64,000 nt of DNA from Gilvimarinus chinensis DSM 19667 (GTDB lineage: Bacteria; Pseudomonadota; Gammaproteobacteria; Pseudomonadales; Cellvibrionaceae). The notes under the pieces were generated by a model. It did no database searches and was not told where the DNA came from. It saw only the letters and a list, made by a program, of their open reading frames with translations. How positions within the stretch are numbered: position 1 is the first letter of the stretch; each line of letters opens with the position of its first letter. Both the position numbers and the translations under genes were made by a program. Shown piece by piece: positions 29,162 through 38,776 of this stretch. The stretch is taken from positions 496,001 to 560,000 of the forward strand of contig NZ_KB898706.1 of assembly GCF_000377745.1 (NCBI RefSeq), in the 5' to 3' direction.

Positions 29162-29995
29162 ATTAAAACGCTTTTTACCAAAGGCCCCGCCGTTAGCTCT
29201 CGCTTTGCTCTGTTCAGCCTGATTGCGCTGACACTGCTGCTTCTATCTTTGTACACCGATATTCTGGATGAGCCTCGTCGTCAGCTGAGTGTTATTGCTA
29301 AACCGCTTTACCAAGTGACCGACTGGCCTGGACGAGTTAACCAGTGGCGTAAAGAAACCTTTGTTTCTCACGGGACGCTCACCCAGGAAAATCAACGCTT
29401 AGAAACCGAGCTTTTAATTCATCAGCGTAAGCTTCAGCAAATGGCGGCCTTGGCTGCTGAAAATGCACGCTTGCGTCAGCTGTTAAATGCTACAGAGCTG
29501 CTTGAGGATGATGTCTTAGTGGCTGAGTTGATAGGTGTCTCACCTAATCCGCTTAGTCATACCGTTGTGCTTAATCGAGGCGCTGACGATGGTGTTTTTG
29601 AAGGGCAGCCTGTACTGGATGCCCAAGGGCTAGTAGGGCAGGTAATTGAAGTCAGTCCAAACAGTGCTCGTGTGTTATTGGTGTCTGACCCCTCCCATGC
29701 TTTACCTGTTCAGGTGAACCGCAATGGGGTGCGCAGTATTGCCGAGGGTACGGGGGATTTACATCGTTTACAGTTACGTCATGTATCCAATACGACCGAT
29801 ATCCGTGAGGGTGATTTACTGGTCAGCTCTGGTTTAGGGCAGCGCTTTCCCTCGGGCTATCCGGTAGGGGTAGTCCAAGCTGTGATGCGAGATCCAGGGC
29901 AGCCCTTTGCTGAGATTACGGTTCGCCCTATGGCCCAATTAGATCGAGTGCGGAATGTTCTGTTGGTTTTTGATACGCCGGTAGCCGGTCGGTAG
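29162..29995 (+). CDS. mreC: Rod shape-determining protein MreC, apparent ATT start codon
   Basis: Bitopic periplasmic scaffold of the elongasome, 277 residues: a membrane helix at about 15-31, then a coiled coil rich in leucine, glutamine and alanine (about 60-95), then two beta domains (ELIGVSPNPLSHTVVLNRG and VLLVSDPSHALPVQV). The frame opens after a TGA at 29141-29143 and has no ATG, GTG or TTG before 29249, a TTG that would remove the membrane anchor. ATT at 29162 gives the family-like IKTLFTKGPA and sits 8 bases after GGAG (29150-29153), so I take ATT as the initiator. A CTG inside the membrane helix is a weaker alternative. Confidence 0.85.
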   Translation: MKTLFTKGPAVSSRFALFSLIALTLLLLSLYTDILDEPRRQLSVIAKPLYQVTDWPGRVNQWRKETFVSHGTLTQENQRLETELLIHQRKLQQMAALAAENARLRQLLNATELLEDDVLVAELIGVSPNPLSHTVVLNRGADDGVFEGQPVLDAQGLVGQVIEVSPNSARVLLVSDPSHALPVQVNRNGVRSIAEGTGDLHRLQLRHVSNTTDIREGDLLVSSGLGQRFPSGYPVGVVQAVMRDPGQPFAEITVRPMAQLDRVRNVLLVFDTPVAGR

Positions 29996-29997
29996 TT

Positions 29998-30495
29998 ATG
30001 TGGCTGGATCGAATTGGCAATTACCTGCTGGTGTTAACAACTCTGCTTCTCGCTCTGTTGTTGGATATCTACCCGCTGCCCTTCGAGTATCAAATTTTCC
30101 GTCCGCAGTTTGTGCTGTTGGTGGTGATTTTCTGGATTCATATTTGGCCTCAGAGCGCGAGCATGACCTTGCTGCTTTTACTGGGGGTGGTTCAAGACCT
30201 TGTTATTGGTTCGCCGCTTGGGCAGCACCCATTAATGTTAACGGTTGTCGGTTATCTGTGTTTACGCACTTATCGTCGGGTACGGCATTTCGCCCGCTGG
30301 CAAGCGGCGTTATGGGTGTTCTTTTTGGTGGTGCTGGCGCAGCTTTTGGCGTACTGGGTGCAGTCACTTCAGGGGCGTGAATTTGTAGCCGCGGAGTTTA
30401 TGATTCCAGCGTTAGCCAGTGCCAGTGTTTGGCCGCTAATGTCACTGATTTTGGATACATTACGGCGGCGTCATCGAATAGTGCGACAGATTTAA
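29998..30495 (+). CDS. mreD: Rod shape-determining protein MreD
   Basis: Inner-membrane elongasome protein of 165 residues with about five hydrophobic segments. LLALLLDIYPLPFEYQIFRPQFVLLVVIFW is typical of the family (split here by two helices), as is the GVVQDLVIGSPLGQHPL loop. It starts two bases after the mreC stop (TAG-TT-ATG), implying coupled translation, and precedes maf. Confidence 0.94.
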   Translation: MWLDRIGNYLLVLTTLLLALLLDIYPLPFEYQIFRPQFVLLVVIFWIHIWPQSASMTLLLLLGVVQDLVIGSPLGQHPLMLTVVGYLCLRTYRRVRHFARWQAALWVFFLVVLAQLLAYWVQSLQGREFVAAEFMIPALASASVWPLMSLILDTLRRRHRIVRQI

Positions 30496-30507
30496 GGTGG
30501 CTTCATC

Positions 30508-31101
30508 ATGGAGAGCGCATCAGTGCAACTTTACCTGGCGTCTGGTTCTCCACGTCGCCGTGAACTCCTGCGTCAGATAGGTGTAAACTTTCAGCGGTTA
30601 CAGGTGGATGTGCCTGAAGTCAGAGGGGTGGAAGAAACGCCCGAAGATTATGTACAGCGCCTTGCGTTGGAAAAAGCTCGCGCTGGAAGTCAAGCCTTAC
30701 AAGGGCAGCCCGGTGTTGTGCTAGGGGCCGATACTTTAGGGATACTAAGGGGGGAGGTGCTTGAAAAACCCCGCAATCGTGAACATGCTGCAGAGTTGCT
30801 GCGGGCAATGTCGGGGCGCGAGCACACGGTAATGACGGCGGTTGCCCTAACGGATGGCAAGCGAGAAACCTTACGCTTAGTGCAGACTCAGGTTTGGTTT
30901 AGACCCCTCAGTGAAACGGAGATTAACCGTTACTGGGAGACGGGGGAGCCCGAAGATAAAGCCGGAGGTTACGGGATACAGGGTTTGGGGGCGGTATTTG
31001 TCCGTGAGCTGAGAGGCAGTTATTCGGCGGTAGTGGGCTTACCCCTTGAGGAGACCGCGCAAATGTTGCGTGAGTACAACATTTCTATTTGGCAAGTATA
31101 A
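30508..31101 (+). CDS. Maf-type nucleoside triphosphate pyrophosphatase
   Basis: House-cleaning dTTP/UTP pyrophosphatase of the YhdE subfamily, 197 residues. N-terminal LASGSPRRRELLRQIG, catalytic region VLGADTLG, FRPLSETEINRYWETGEPEDKAGGYGIQG and the YSAVVGLPL terminus identify Maf. The mreD-maf-rng order is as in E. coli and Pseudomonas. AAGGTGG lies upstream of the ATG. Confidence 0.94.
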   Translation: MESASVQLYLASGSPRRRELLRQIGVNFQRLQVDVPEVRGVEETPEDYVQRLALEKARAGSQALQGQPGVVLGADTLGILRGEVLEKPRNREHAAELLRAMSGREHTVMTAVALTDGKRETLRLVQTQVWFRPLSETEINRYWETGEPEDKAGGYGIQGLGAVFVRELRGSYSAVVGLPLEETAQMLREYNISIWQV

Positions 31102-31121
31102 AAAACTGAGGTAAAACGGCG

Positions 31122-32591
31122 ATGAGCGAAGAAATTCTAATTAACGTATCGCCGGTAGAGACTCGTGTGGCATTGGTGGATAACGGAGTCTTGCAGGAGC
31201 TTCATATTGAGCGCAGCCACCGCAAGGGCTTTGTAGGGAATTTGTATAAAGGGAAGGTCGTGCGTGTTTTGCCCGGCATGCAGGCAGCTTTTGTGGATAT
31301 CGGACTGGAGCGTACCGGATTTATTCACGCTCAGGAGCTCGTGCCTGAACTCGAAGAGAACGAATCCAAACGTACGGAGCTGCCTGATATTCGCTCCTTG
31401 GTACGAGAAGGGCAAACCCTATTGGTACAAGTCAGTAAAGACCCTATCAGTACTAAGGGCGCACGCCTTACCACTCATATTACTTTGTCATCCCGTTACC
31501 TGGTGTATATGCCCAACAGCCCGCACATTGGTGTGTCTATTCGTATTGATGACGAAACTGAGCGCGACCGCTTACGCTCGGCGGTAGAAAGATCGGTAAA
31601 AGAAAGTAATGGGCGCGGCGGCTTTATTGTTCGCACTGTGGCCGAAGGCATTGACGTCGATGCTGTGGTGGCGGATATCCCCTTTTTGCAAAAACTATGG
31701 CAAGACTTAAACGATAAGCTCACCGCCGTAGAGGCACCGGCAGTAGTCTACGAAGATATGCCGTTAACGCTGCGCTCGCTAAGGGATTTGGCGCGTTCGC
31801 CCATCGAAAAAATTCGTGTTGATTCTCGCTTAAGCTGGACCCACATGCGTGAGTTTGCCAACGATTATGCTCCGCAATTAATTAACATCATTGAATGTTA
31901 TCAGGGAGAGCGCCCACTACTGGATTTATACGGTGTGGAGGATGAAATCGCTCGTGCACTGGATACCCGGGTACCCTTGAAGTCCAGTGGCTATTTGATT
32001 ATTGAACAAACCGAAGCCATGACCACGGTAGATGTTAATACCGGAGCGTTTGTAGGCAGGCGAAATCTCGAAGAAACAATTTTCAAAACCAATATGGAAG
32101 CTGCAGGCGCTATCGCCCGGCAATTACGAGTGCGCAATATTGGTGGCATCATCGTTCTGGACTTTATTGATATGCAAGACCCAGAACATCAGCGCCAAGT
32201 GTTACGCACCCTTGAAAAAGCGCTGGAAAAAGATCACGCCAAAACCAAAATCACAGGTGTGTCGGAGCTTGGTCTGGTTGAAATGACCCGAAAGCGTACA
32301 CGGGAATCCTTAGGGCAAATGCTGTGCGAGCCTTGTCCCATGTGCCGAGGGCGCGGTGAAGTCAAATCTGCCGAAACGATCTGTTATGAGGTGTTTCGAG
32401 AGATATTGCGAGAGGCTCGCGCTTACGATAATGACAAATTCTTGGTGTTGGCGGCCTCTGTTGTTGTGGATCGTTTGCTGGATGAAGAAGCCGCTTATGT
32501 GGCGGATCTTGAGGCCTTTATTGGCCGCACCATCGAGTTTCAAGTAGAGCCTCTGTTTAATCAGGAGCAATACGATATTGTCTTGGTGTAG
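31122..32591 (+). CDS. rng: Ribonuclease G
   Basis: Endoribonuclease for 16S rRNA 5' maturation and mRNA turnover. The 489-residue length fits RNase G and lacks the long C-terminal scaffold of RNase E. An S1-type domain (residues about 35-120) is followed by the catalytic domain with acidic residues in TTVDVNTGAFVGRRN and IIVLDFIDMQDPEH, then the zinc-link CEPCPMC. It starts 20 bases after maf. Confidence 0.96.
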   Translation: MSEEILINVSPVETRVALVDNGVLQELHIERSHRKGFVGNLYKGKVVRVLPGMQAAFVDIGLERTGFIHAQELVPELEENESKRTELPDIRSLVREGQTLLVQVSKDPISTKGARLTTHITLSSRYLVYMPNSPHIGVSIRIDDETERDRLRSAVERSVKESNGRGGFIVRTVAEGIDVDAVVADIPFLQKLWQDLNDKLTAVEAPAVVYEDMPLTLRSLRDLARSPIEKIRVDSRLSWTHMREFANDYAPQLINIIECYQGERPLLDLYGVEDEIARALDTRVPLKSSGYLIIEQTEAMTTVDVNTGAFVGRRNLEETIFKTNMEAAGAIARQLRVRNIGGIIVLDFIDMQDPEHQRQVLRTLEKALEKDHAKTKITGVSELGLVEMTRKRTRESLGQMLCEPCPMCRGRGEVKSAETICYEVFREILREARAYDNDKFLVLAASVVVDRLLDEEAAYVADLEAFIGRTIEFQVEPLFNQEQYDIVLV

Positions 32592-32615
32592 TTTGAATTG
32601 CGAGCTGAGTACAGT

Positions 32616-35600
32616 ATGAGACGGTTTCTGCGCCTGACATTACGGGTATTTTATCTCACTCTGGCGTTCACCTTAATTACCTTAGCTATAGTGGTGCAGT
32701 TGGGGCGTAGCCTGACGTACTTGGTCAGTGACTACCGAGAGGAACTCGCCAGTGTGCTCTCGCAGCAAACGGGAACCCGTGTTGAGCTAAGTGCGTTAAA
32801 TGCGGATTGGTCTGGCTTGCAGCCTTTACTTGAGGCTGATGATATCCGCATTTATGGCCAGAATAATGAACAGCTGTTAGCTATGGATGAGGCGCAACTG
32901 CGCCTGAATTTACTCGCTTCACTTTGGCACAGGGCACCCGTCTGGAGCAGTGTGATGTTGCGCGGTGGCGATATCACCTTGCATCAAGACAAAGACGGCC
33001 GTTGGCGGTTACAGGGTAGTAACGACAGTGCCAAGCCGATGTCGGCCGAGTCGCAGAGTCATATAGTGGATATTTTGCTGGCGGCGCGGCGTATTGGTAT
33101 TGAGCAAACGCAGGTGAATGTGCAGTTCCTTTCGGGTGATAGCTTCACTCTGAAATCACCCAATTTACTGTTGGAAAACCGGGGTGATTTTCATCGCTTG
33201 CTTTTACAGCTAGGGGTGGAAGATAACGCTAATGCCATTTACATGGTGCTTGAAGCGAAAGGTGACCCACGAGAAAACAATAGCCAGTTGCAAGGGTATT
33301 TGCAGTTGCGGGATTTCTCAATGGCACGAGCAGCGGCAATACTGCCCAAGACGTGGCTCGAAGGGACAGGCAGCCAGATTCGTGGGCGCTTGGATGCGAC
33401 TTTGTGGCTCAGCCGGGGAAAAAACACATCACCACTAACTCTGCAGGGTGACATGCGGTTGTCTGAGGGCAGTGTAAAAGCCGCTACGCTTGATTTGCAC
33501 ATAGAGCATCTGCAGACAGACCTGTCCGGGTATTATCAGCAGGGCGGATGGCAATTGGGGTTGGAGTCTTTATTTGTGGCCGCGGGGGGCGTGTCACAAA
33601 GTGGCTTGCAGTTGTCACTTGAGCAATCTTCGCCACAGGCTCCGTTGATCGCTCGCATGAACCGGTTAGATCTCCCATGGTTGAGTCGCCAACTTAATGC
33701 CAGTGGCGCTTTTGTTCAAAACGATTTTGTAACCAGTTTGCTGCAGGAACTAAATCCCCGTGGGCAGATGCGATCGTTACAGCTCACGGTGCCTCTGGGC
33801 AATACATCGAAAACGCACTTTGCGGCCCAACTTCAGAGTATTGCCGTGGATGGCTGGCGAGGTGTGCCAGCGTTTACCGATGTAAATGGTTATCTCGATA
33901 CAGGCTTGTTTGCAGGTCACATACAATTAAATTCCCAGGCCGGCTTTTCTATGGCCTTCGAGGGTGTGTATGCCCACCCCTTAGAGTTTGATTCGGCAGC
34001 AGGTTCAGTTGCCTGGAGAGTGCGGCCCAAGCTGAACGATATTGATGTTTATTCGGGGCCGCTGGAGGTCAGCGATGGAGCAGAAAATGCACGAGGGGTG
34101 TTCCACTTATCGCTGCCTATTCAAAGGCGTACAGGCCCCATCGATTTGACCATCGCTCTTACGGCCACGGATGTATTAGCGCAGCAATACCGAAAGTATT
34201 TGCCCGAGGTTGTACCAGCATCGCTAACTCAGTATGTGCAGCGAGGGATTGGTCGAGACAATCCCGGCTTGGCCACCAGCGGGGCATTTATTTATCGCGG
34301 TACGCTCAACGAGAAAGGCGCTCAAGCTTACAGTGTGGGGTTGGATTTACAGTTAGAGCAAGCGGCGTTTCTCTACCATCCGGATTGGCCTCCGGTGCAA
34401 AAGGTTAATGGGCGTTTGGTGGTTGATGATGGTGACTTACACGGACGAATTACGGCGGGAGAAGTTTACAACAGCGAGATTGCCGAGACTCATATAACGC
34501 TTGCTGATAACCCTTATGATCAAGGGAAATGGCTACAAATCAGTGGCAAAGTAGATGGTATAGCCAGTGATGGGCTGCGAATTTTACGCCAAAGCGTGTT
34601 GCGTCAATTTGTCGGTTCGCAAATGGATAGCTGGTACTTGCATGGTGATTTAATTGCCGCACTCGATTTAGGAATTCCTTTAGAGGCGAATGCGAAAGGC
34701 GCTTATCAAAAGCTGGCCTTGGATATTGATGCCTCTATGTTTGCGCTTGATAACTTCAATCTTGAACTGTCGGATCTCAGCGGTAGGATCTCCTACGATT
34801 CTGAAACTGGTTTGGGGTCGGACACATTAACGGCAAAACTGTTCGGATCTCCGACGAACATTGAGATTGGCACCTTACAAGACGGGCAGATGGGGGCTCT
34901 CACCACGGTTGATGTGGAAACCTCGGCCAGCGTAACCGAGTTGGTTGAGTGGACGGGACAACCCACTTTGCAATTTGCTCAGGGTGAAATGCCGCTCGAG
35001 GTGCATATAGAGCTCAACCATAATTATTCACGCCAGCAGGATGCATCCGATGATGCCCGCGTGGCGGCTGTCTCGGTACAAGCCGATTTAGAAAATACCA
35101 CCATCGACCTTCCTCCGCCGTTGAATAAGTCAAAAGGTGAGGCCGGTGTGCTGGCGTTAAATTATATTCTCGGTGCGCAAACCGCCTTAGCTGATATCCA
35201 CTATTTGGATCGTTTACGAGCCTTGATGCATTTGACCCAAGACGGCAAGCAATTAAAAGGTGGGGCTATCAGTCTGGGGGGCGAGCCGGAGTTAGCAGCT
35301 GATCCCGCACTGCGAATTACGGGTGAACTAGAGTCAATTGATCCGCAGGCTTTGCTGGATGCCTGGGAAACCTTCAGGGAAATACACCGAGAGGAAGCAG
35401 AAACCACAGGCGGTGGGGCGGGGGCAATGTTAAGTGTGCCTGTTGAGGCCGAAATCTTACTTAAGCAACATCGGCTGGCTGGCATTGAATTGCAAAATCT
35501 TGAAATCAGTGTGAAACAAAAGTCCGAGGCTTGGCATTTGGGTCTTAAGCATCCCGTCGCAACGGGCGAGCTGGACTGGCCCAGCAATTCTAATCAGCCT

Positions 35601-36617
35601 TTGCGGTTGCATGTTGAGCACCTGAGGTTGCCATCAAGTCTTTGGGATAAACCGTTGCCAATTGAATCGGCTGAATCGGCAATAAACTCTGAGCCGGTAG
35701 CGGCCGAGGAGCACTCGCAACCGGACACGGCAAAGGGGTTATGGCGTTCACTGGAGAGCTGGCCACGGGCTGAAGTGACCATCGATGATGTGAAAGTGGA
35801 TGATGAGACCTACGGCCGATGGCAATTCGAGTTTGACCCCAAGCCTGGTCGATTAGACTTTGTTAATGTCAAAGGTAATATCCGAGGAATAGAAGTGGCA
35901 GGCCTGGAGCCTGACACAGGCGCATCGTTTTTCGTATTATCTGATGATAATCCTGGCACTCAATTACAGGCTTTACTCAGTGCCGAAGATATGGGGCAGG
36001 TGCTGAGCGCCTGGGGTACACCAGCCAGTATTGAGAGTGAATCGGCGCGCTATCGTTTGAATATCGGGTGGCCAGGAGCACCGCAGGATTTTGCGTTGGC
36101 TACAGTAAGTGGTCAAGTGCAGGCGAATATTGAAAACGGGCGCTTTATTCGCACTAATGCCGGGGCCAGTGAAGGCCTGCTGCGTCTGATGGGATTGTTT
36201 AATTTTGATTCTTTGGCGCGCCGTGTGCGTTTGGATTTTTCTGATTTATACAAAAGTGGTTTAACCTTCGATCACATTAACGGCGGCATAGAATTTACCG
36301 GTGGCCAGTTGAATATTACGGAACCTGTGCAGATGCAAAGCCCTTCCGGAAGAATGCAGTTACAAGGCTCGGTAGATTTGCTGCAGCAAACATTGGATAC
36401 ACGTTTGGTGGCAACCATACCCATGGGGGGAAACTTAACGGTAATTACAGCCTTGGCAGCGGGTTTGCCCGCAGCGGCAGGGGTTTTTGTGCTGAGTAAG
36501 CTGTTTGAGGATCAAATGAACAAAGTCACTAGTGTCAGTTACAAAATTACCGGCAGTTGGGACGAGCCTGTTTCCGAATTCGAAGGGGTGGCCGAGGATC
36601 TTGAAAGTGAACAATAA
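32616..36617 (+). CDS. YhdP family (AsmA-like) envelope protein
   Basis: Very large protein of 1333 residues with a single N-terminal membrane anchor (FLRLTLRVFYLTLAFTLITLAI), then a long beta-rich periplasmic body of the DUF3971/AsmA type. In E. coli, YhdP, TamB and YdbH jointly move phospholipids to the outer membrane. The frame starts at a TTG at 32598, but ATG 32616 begins the conserved MRRFLRLTLRV. It ends the mreBCD-maf-rng run, with a 24-base gap from rng. In Pseudomonas nitrilase and tldD genes often follow; here darP follows on the other strand. Confidence 0.92.
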   Translation: MRRFLRLTLRVFYLTLAFTLITLAIVVQLGRSLTYLVSDYREELASVLSQQTGTRVELSALNADWSGLQPLLEADDIRIYGQNNEQLLAMDEAQLRLNLLASLWHRAPVWSSVMLRGGDITLHQDKDGRWRLQGSNDSAKPMSAESQSHIVDILLAARRIGIEQTQVNVQFLSGDSFTLKSPNLLLENRGDFHRLLLQLGVEDNANAIYMVLEAKGDPRENNSQLQGYLQLRDFSMARAAAILPKTWLEGTGSQIRGRLDATLWLSRGKNTSPLTLQGDMRLSEGSVKAATLDLHIEHLQTDLSGYYQQGGWQLGLESLFVAAGGVSQSGLQLSLEQSSPQAPLIARMNRLDLPWLSRQLNASGAFVQNDFVTSLLQELNPRGQMRSLQLTVPLGNTSKTHFAAQLQSIAVDGWRGVPAFTDVNGYLDTGLFAGHIQLNSQAGFSMAFEGVYAHPLEFDSAAGSVAWRVRPKLNDIDVYSGPLEVSDGAENARGVFHLSLPIQRRTGPIDLTIALTATDVLAQQYRKYLPEVVPASLTQYVQRGIGRDNPGLATSGAFIYRGTLNEKGAQAYSVGLDLQLEQAAFLYHPDWPPVQKVNGRLVVDDGDLHGRITAGEVYNSEIAETHITLADNPYDQGKWLQISGKVDGIASDGLRILRQSVLRQFVGSQMDSWYLHGDLIAALDLGIPLEANAKGAYQKLALDIDASMFALDNFNLELSDLSGRISYDSETGLGSDTLTAKLFGSPTNIEIGTLQDGQMGALTTVDVETSASVTELVEWTGQPTLQFAQGEMPLEVHIELNHNYSRQQDASDDARVAAVSVQADLENTTIDLPPPLNKSKGEAGVLALNYILGAQTALADIHYLDRLRALMHLTQDGKQLKGGAISLGGEPELAADPALRITGELESIDPQALLDAWETFREIHREEAETTGGGAGAMLSVPVEAEILLKQHRLAGIELQNLEISVKQKSEAWHLGLKHPVATGELDWPSNSNQPLRLHVEHLRLPSSLWDKPLPIESAESAINSEPVAAEEHSQPDTAKGLWRSLESWPRAEVTIDDVKVDDETYGRWQFEFDPKPGRLDFVNVKGNIRGIEVAGLEPDTGASFFVLSDDNPGTQLQALLSAEDMGQVLSAWGTPASIESESARYRLNIGWPGAPQDFALATVSGQVQANIENGRFIRTNAGASEGLLRLMGLFNFDSLARRVRLDFSDLYKSGLTFDHINGGIEFTGGQLNITEPVQMQSPSGRMQLQGSVDLLQQTLDTRLVATIPMGGNLTVITALAAGLPAAAGVFVLSKLFEDQMNKVTSVSYKITGSWDEPVSEFEGVAEDLESEQ

Positions 36618-36624
36618 CTGCCGT

Positions 36625-36642
36625 GGCCGATATTAATCGGCC
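36625..36642. terminator. Palindrome between convergent yhdP and darP
   Basis: GGCCGAT-ATTA-ATCGGCC, a perfect 7-bp stem overlapping the darP stop codon. There is no T-run on either side, so it may only be a weak bidirectional terminator or mRNA 3' stabiliser. Confidence 0.4.
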
Positions 36643-37151
36643 TCAGCGATAGTGTCGCGTAGGTAGCGGAATAATTTACGTGCATGGGCAGGAGGTTTAC
36701 TTTGAGATACTTCTTTGTGAGCCTGCCGTACCAGTTGACGCAGGTGTTGGATGTCCACGCCTGGGTAAGCATCGATAAAATCCGAAACCGCTTGTTTGTC
36801 GTTTGACAGCATACGGTCGCGCCACTGTTCGATTAGATGCTGACGCTGCACACTGAGCGTTCCCTGTGATTTTATGGCGTCCAGCTTCGCTCTGACTTCG
36901 TCCCCATCAACTTTGCGCATCATTTTGCCAATAAACTGTAAATGACGTCGGCGAGCTTCTCTTTGACGAATACGATGCATTTCAATAATAGCCGCGTGCA
37001 CTTCCTCCGGAAGTTCAAAGCTGGCCAGTTGTGTTGCGCTCAGTTCGGTAAGTTGCTGCCCTAATTCTTGAAGGGCGTGCATCTCGCGTTTGCGTTGGCT
37101 TTTACTGGGGCCTTCATCGAATTCTTCACTGTAATCAATTGTATCGTTCAC
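36633..37151 (-). CDS. darP: Ribosome biogenesis factor DarP (YjgA family)
   Basis: Cytoplasmic 172-residue helical protein that binds the large ribosomal subunit late in assembly. Signatures: SKSQRKREMHALQELGQQL, RHLQFIGKMMRKVD and a C-terminal KLFRYLRD. Highly charged. Usually found beside tldD/pmbA; neither is present here. It follows the NPr gene by 5 bases, so it is at the end of the long minus-strand block. Confidence 0.93.
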   Translation of the reverse strand: MNDTIDYSEEFDEGPSKSQRKREMHALQELGQQLTELSATQLASFELPEEVHAAIIEMHRIRQREARRRHLQFIGKMMRKVDGDEVRAKLDAIKSQGTLSVQRQHLIEQWRDRMLSNDKQAVSDFIDAYPGVDIQHLRQLVRQAHKEVSQSKPPAHARKLFRYLRDTIAEAD

Positions 37152-37156
37152 TACTT

Positions 37157-37432
37157 TTACTCTTCGTTGAGTTCGTCAAAGCCTGCTTCAATAAGTTGGC
37201 ATACGGCATTTAGTGCTTCGTCAGAGCCATCTCCTTCGGCCTGCACACAAACTTCAGAGCCTAAGCCGGCGGCGAGCATCATCAGGGCCATCATGCTGTT
37301 ACAGTCAGCGATTTTGTCGCTGTGATGTATTTCAACTTTACAGGGCAGCTCTTTTGCCAGCGCGACCAGCTTGGCGGATGAGCGGGCATGTAAGCCCTTG
37401 CGATTGACAATCGTAACAGTGCGCTGGGGCAT
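37157..37432 (-). CDS. HPr family phosphocarrier NPr
   Basis: Phosphocarrier of the nitrogen PTS, 91 residues. The active-site histidine is H15 in RKGLHARSSAKLV; the second conserved region is CNSMMALMMLAAG near 44. It accepts phosphate from PtsP and passes it to PtsN (38316-38771). Its start overlaps the rapZ stop by one base (TGATG), showing coupling. Confidence 0.94.
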   Translation of the reverse strand: MPQRTVTIVNRKGLHARSSAKLVALAKELPCKVEIHHSDKIADCNSMMALMMLAAGLGSEVCVQAEGDGSDEALNAVCQLIEAGFDELNEE

Positions 37433-38310
37433 CAGTGAGACTCGTGTGTTTTGTTGCTCAGTTCTCGGTGGCGGACCTGAACATTATCTATCTTTCGCTT
37501 GAAATGCTGTTGCAGCTTTTCACACAAATACACGGATCGATGCTGGCCGCCGGTACAACCAATAGCAATGGTGATATAGCTGCGATTGTTGGCTTGGTAA
37601 TGCTTCCACCAGCGCTCTAAAAATAGGCTGATGTCATCATACATTTGCTGCACTAACGGCTCGCCTTCTAAAAAGGCGATGACATCGGCATCTTTGCCGG
37701 TTTGACGGCGTAGATTAGGGTTCCAATGAGGGTTTGGTAAGCAGCGGGCATCAAACACTAAATCCGCATTATTGGGCGGGCCGTGTTTAAAGCCGAAGGA
37801 TTCAAATAATACAGCCATACCACCACTGCTGGGTTCGGCAACACGGGCTTTCACTAAATCACGTAATTGGTGCAGGTTTAGCTCTGTGGTGTTGATGACT
37901 AAATCCGCGGTATCCCGCATTGGCTCAAGCAGTTGGTGTTCGGTGTTGATGGCTTCGTTGAGGTGCCGATGTTTATCACTTAAGGGGTGTTTGCGTCGGG
38001 TTTCGCTGAAGCGCTGAACAATCTTTTTTGTATCGGCATCCAAAAAAACCACGGTAAAAGGCAGGTGGGCATCCTTTAGTGTGTCCACCATCTGTGGAAA
38101 AATCCCCAAGTCCTGCCAGGCATCTCGAACGTCGATACCGATTGCAAAGTTTTGGTTTGCGGCATCTTTGTGAACCTGAATTTGAGCAATGAGTGCAGGA
38201 AGTAGGCTGACGGGTAAATTGTCTATGCAGTTATAGCCTAAATCTTCTAGGGCATTTAAAGCGGTACTTTTGCCCGAGCCAGAAAGCCCACTGACAATAA
38301 CTAAATGCAT
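37432..38310 (-). CDS. rapZ: RNase adapter protein RapZ
   Basis: Nucleotide-binding protein of 292 residues. In E. coli it delivers the sRNA GlmZ to RNase E and so controls glucosamine-6-phosphate supply. Walker A is GLSGSGKSTAL at residues about 6-16. Other family markers are YNCIDNLPVSLLP, VFDARCLPNPHW and the C-terminal ITIAIGCTGGQHRSVYLCEKL. Lies between ptsN and the NPr gene as in E. coli and Pseudomonas. Confidence 0.96.
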   Translation of the reverse strand: MHLVIVSGLSGSGKSTALNALEDLGYNCIDNLPVSLLPALIAQIQVHKDAANQNFAIGIDVRDAWQDLGIFPQMVDTLKDAHLPFTVVFLDADTKKIVQRFSETRRKHPLSDKHRHLNEAINTEHQLLEPMRDTADLVINTTELNLHQLRDLVKARVAEPSSGGMAVLFESFGFKHGPPNNADLVFDARCLPNPHWNPNLRRQTGKDADVIAFLEGEPLVQQMYDDISLFLERWWKHYQANNRSYITIAIGCTGGQHRSVYLCEKLQQHFKRKIDNVQVRHRELSNKTHESH

Positions 38311-38315
38311 AGTGG

Positions 38316-38771
38316 CTAGCTCGGCTGATCGATAGCGGCTTGGTAAAGCTGCTCGGGCGACTCTGCCTGGCGCAAGGCCTCCCGATAAGAGGGCTCGTTC
38401 AGTGCGGACGCCAGAGCGGCTAAGGTTTTCAGATGGTCGTCTTCGGCCTCGGCAGGCACCAGCATGGCAAAAAGCACATCCACGGCCTCGCCATCAATGG
38501 CATCGAAGTCAATGGGCTCTTCCAGTGTGATGAGTGCCCCAAGCGTAGCGTCGCAACCAGGGATGCGGCAGTGAGGTATGGCAATGCCGTGGCCGATGCC
38601 GGTAGAGCCGAGCTTCTCTCGTGCGATTAGGCGCCGGAAAATGTCGTCAGCGTCCATTCCCGGTACCTGCTCGGCAATGGTGTTGGCGAGAATTTCCAGG
38701 GCGCGCTTTTTACTCACGCCTTCTATGCGGCACAGGGTGCGCTGGGAGGAGAGTATAGTTTCAATTTGCAT
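38316..38771 (-). CDS. ptsN: PTS IIA-like nitrogen-regulatory protein PtsN
   Basis: EIIA(Ntr), 151 residues, the final phosphoacceptor of the nitrogen PTS; regulates potassium transport and other targets. The phosphorylated histidine is H67 in GIGHGIAIPHCRIPG. SSQRTLCRIEGVSKKRALEI is a standard N-terminus. Gene order rpoN-hpf-ptsN-rapZ-NPr is conserved in gammaproteobacteria. Confidence 0.96.
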   Translation of the reverse strand: MQIETILSSQRTLCRIEGVSKKRALEILANTIAEQVPGMDADDIFRRLIAREKLGSTGIGHGIAIPHCRIPGCDATLGALITLEEPIDFDAIDGEAVDVLFAMLVPAEAEDDHLKTLAALASALNEPSYREALRQAESPEQLYQAAIDQPS

Positions 38772-38776
38772 AATAA

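Noticed and set aside
29249-29995. mreC starting at TTG 29249
   Set aside because: It would delete the membrane helix that MreC requires and has no ribosome-binding site.
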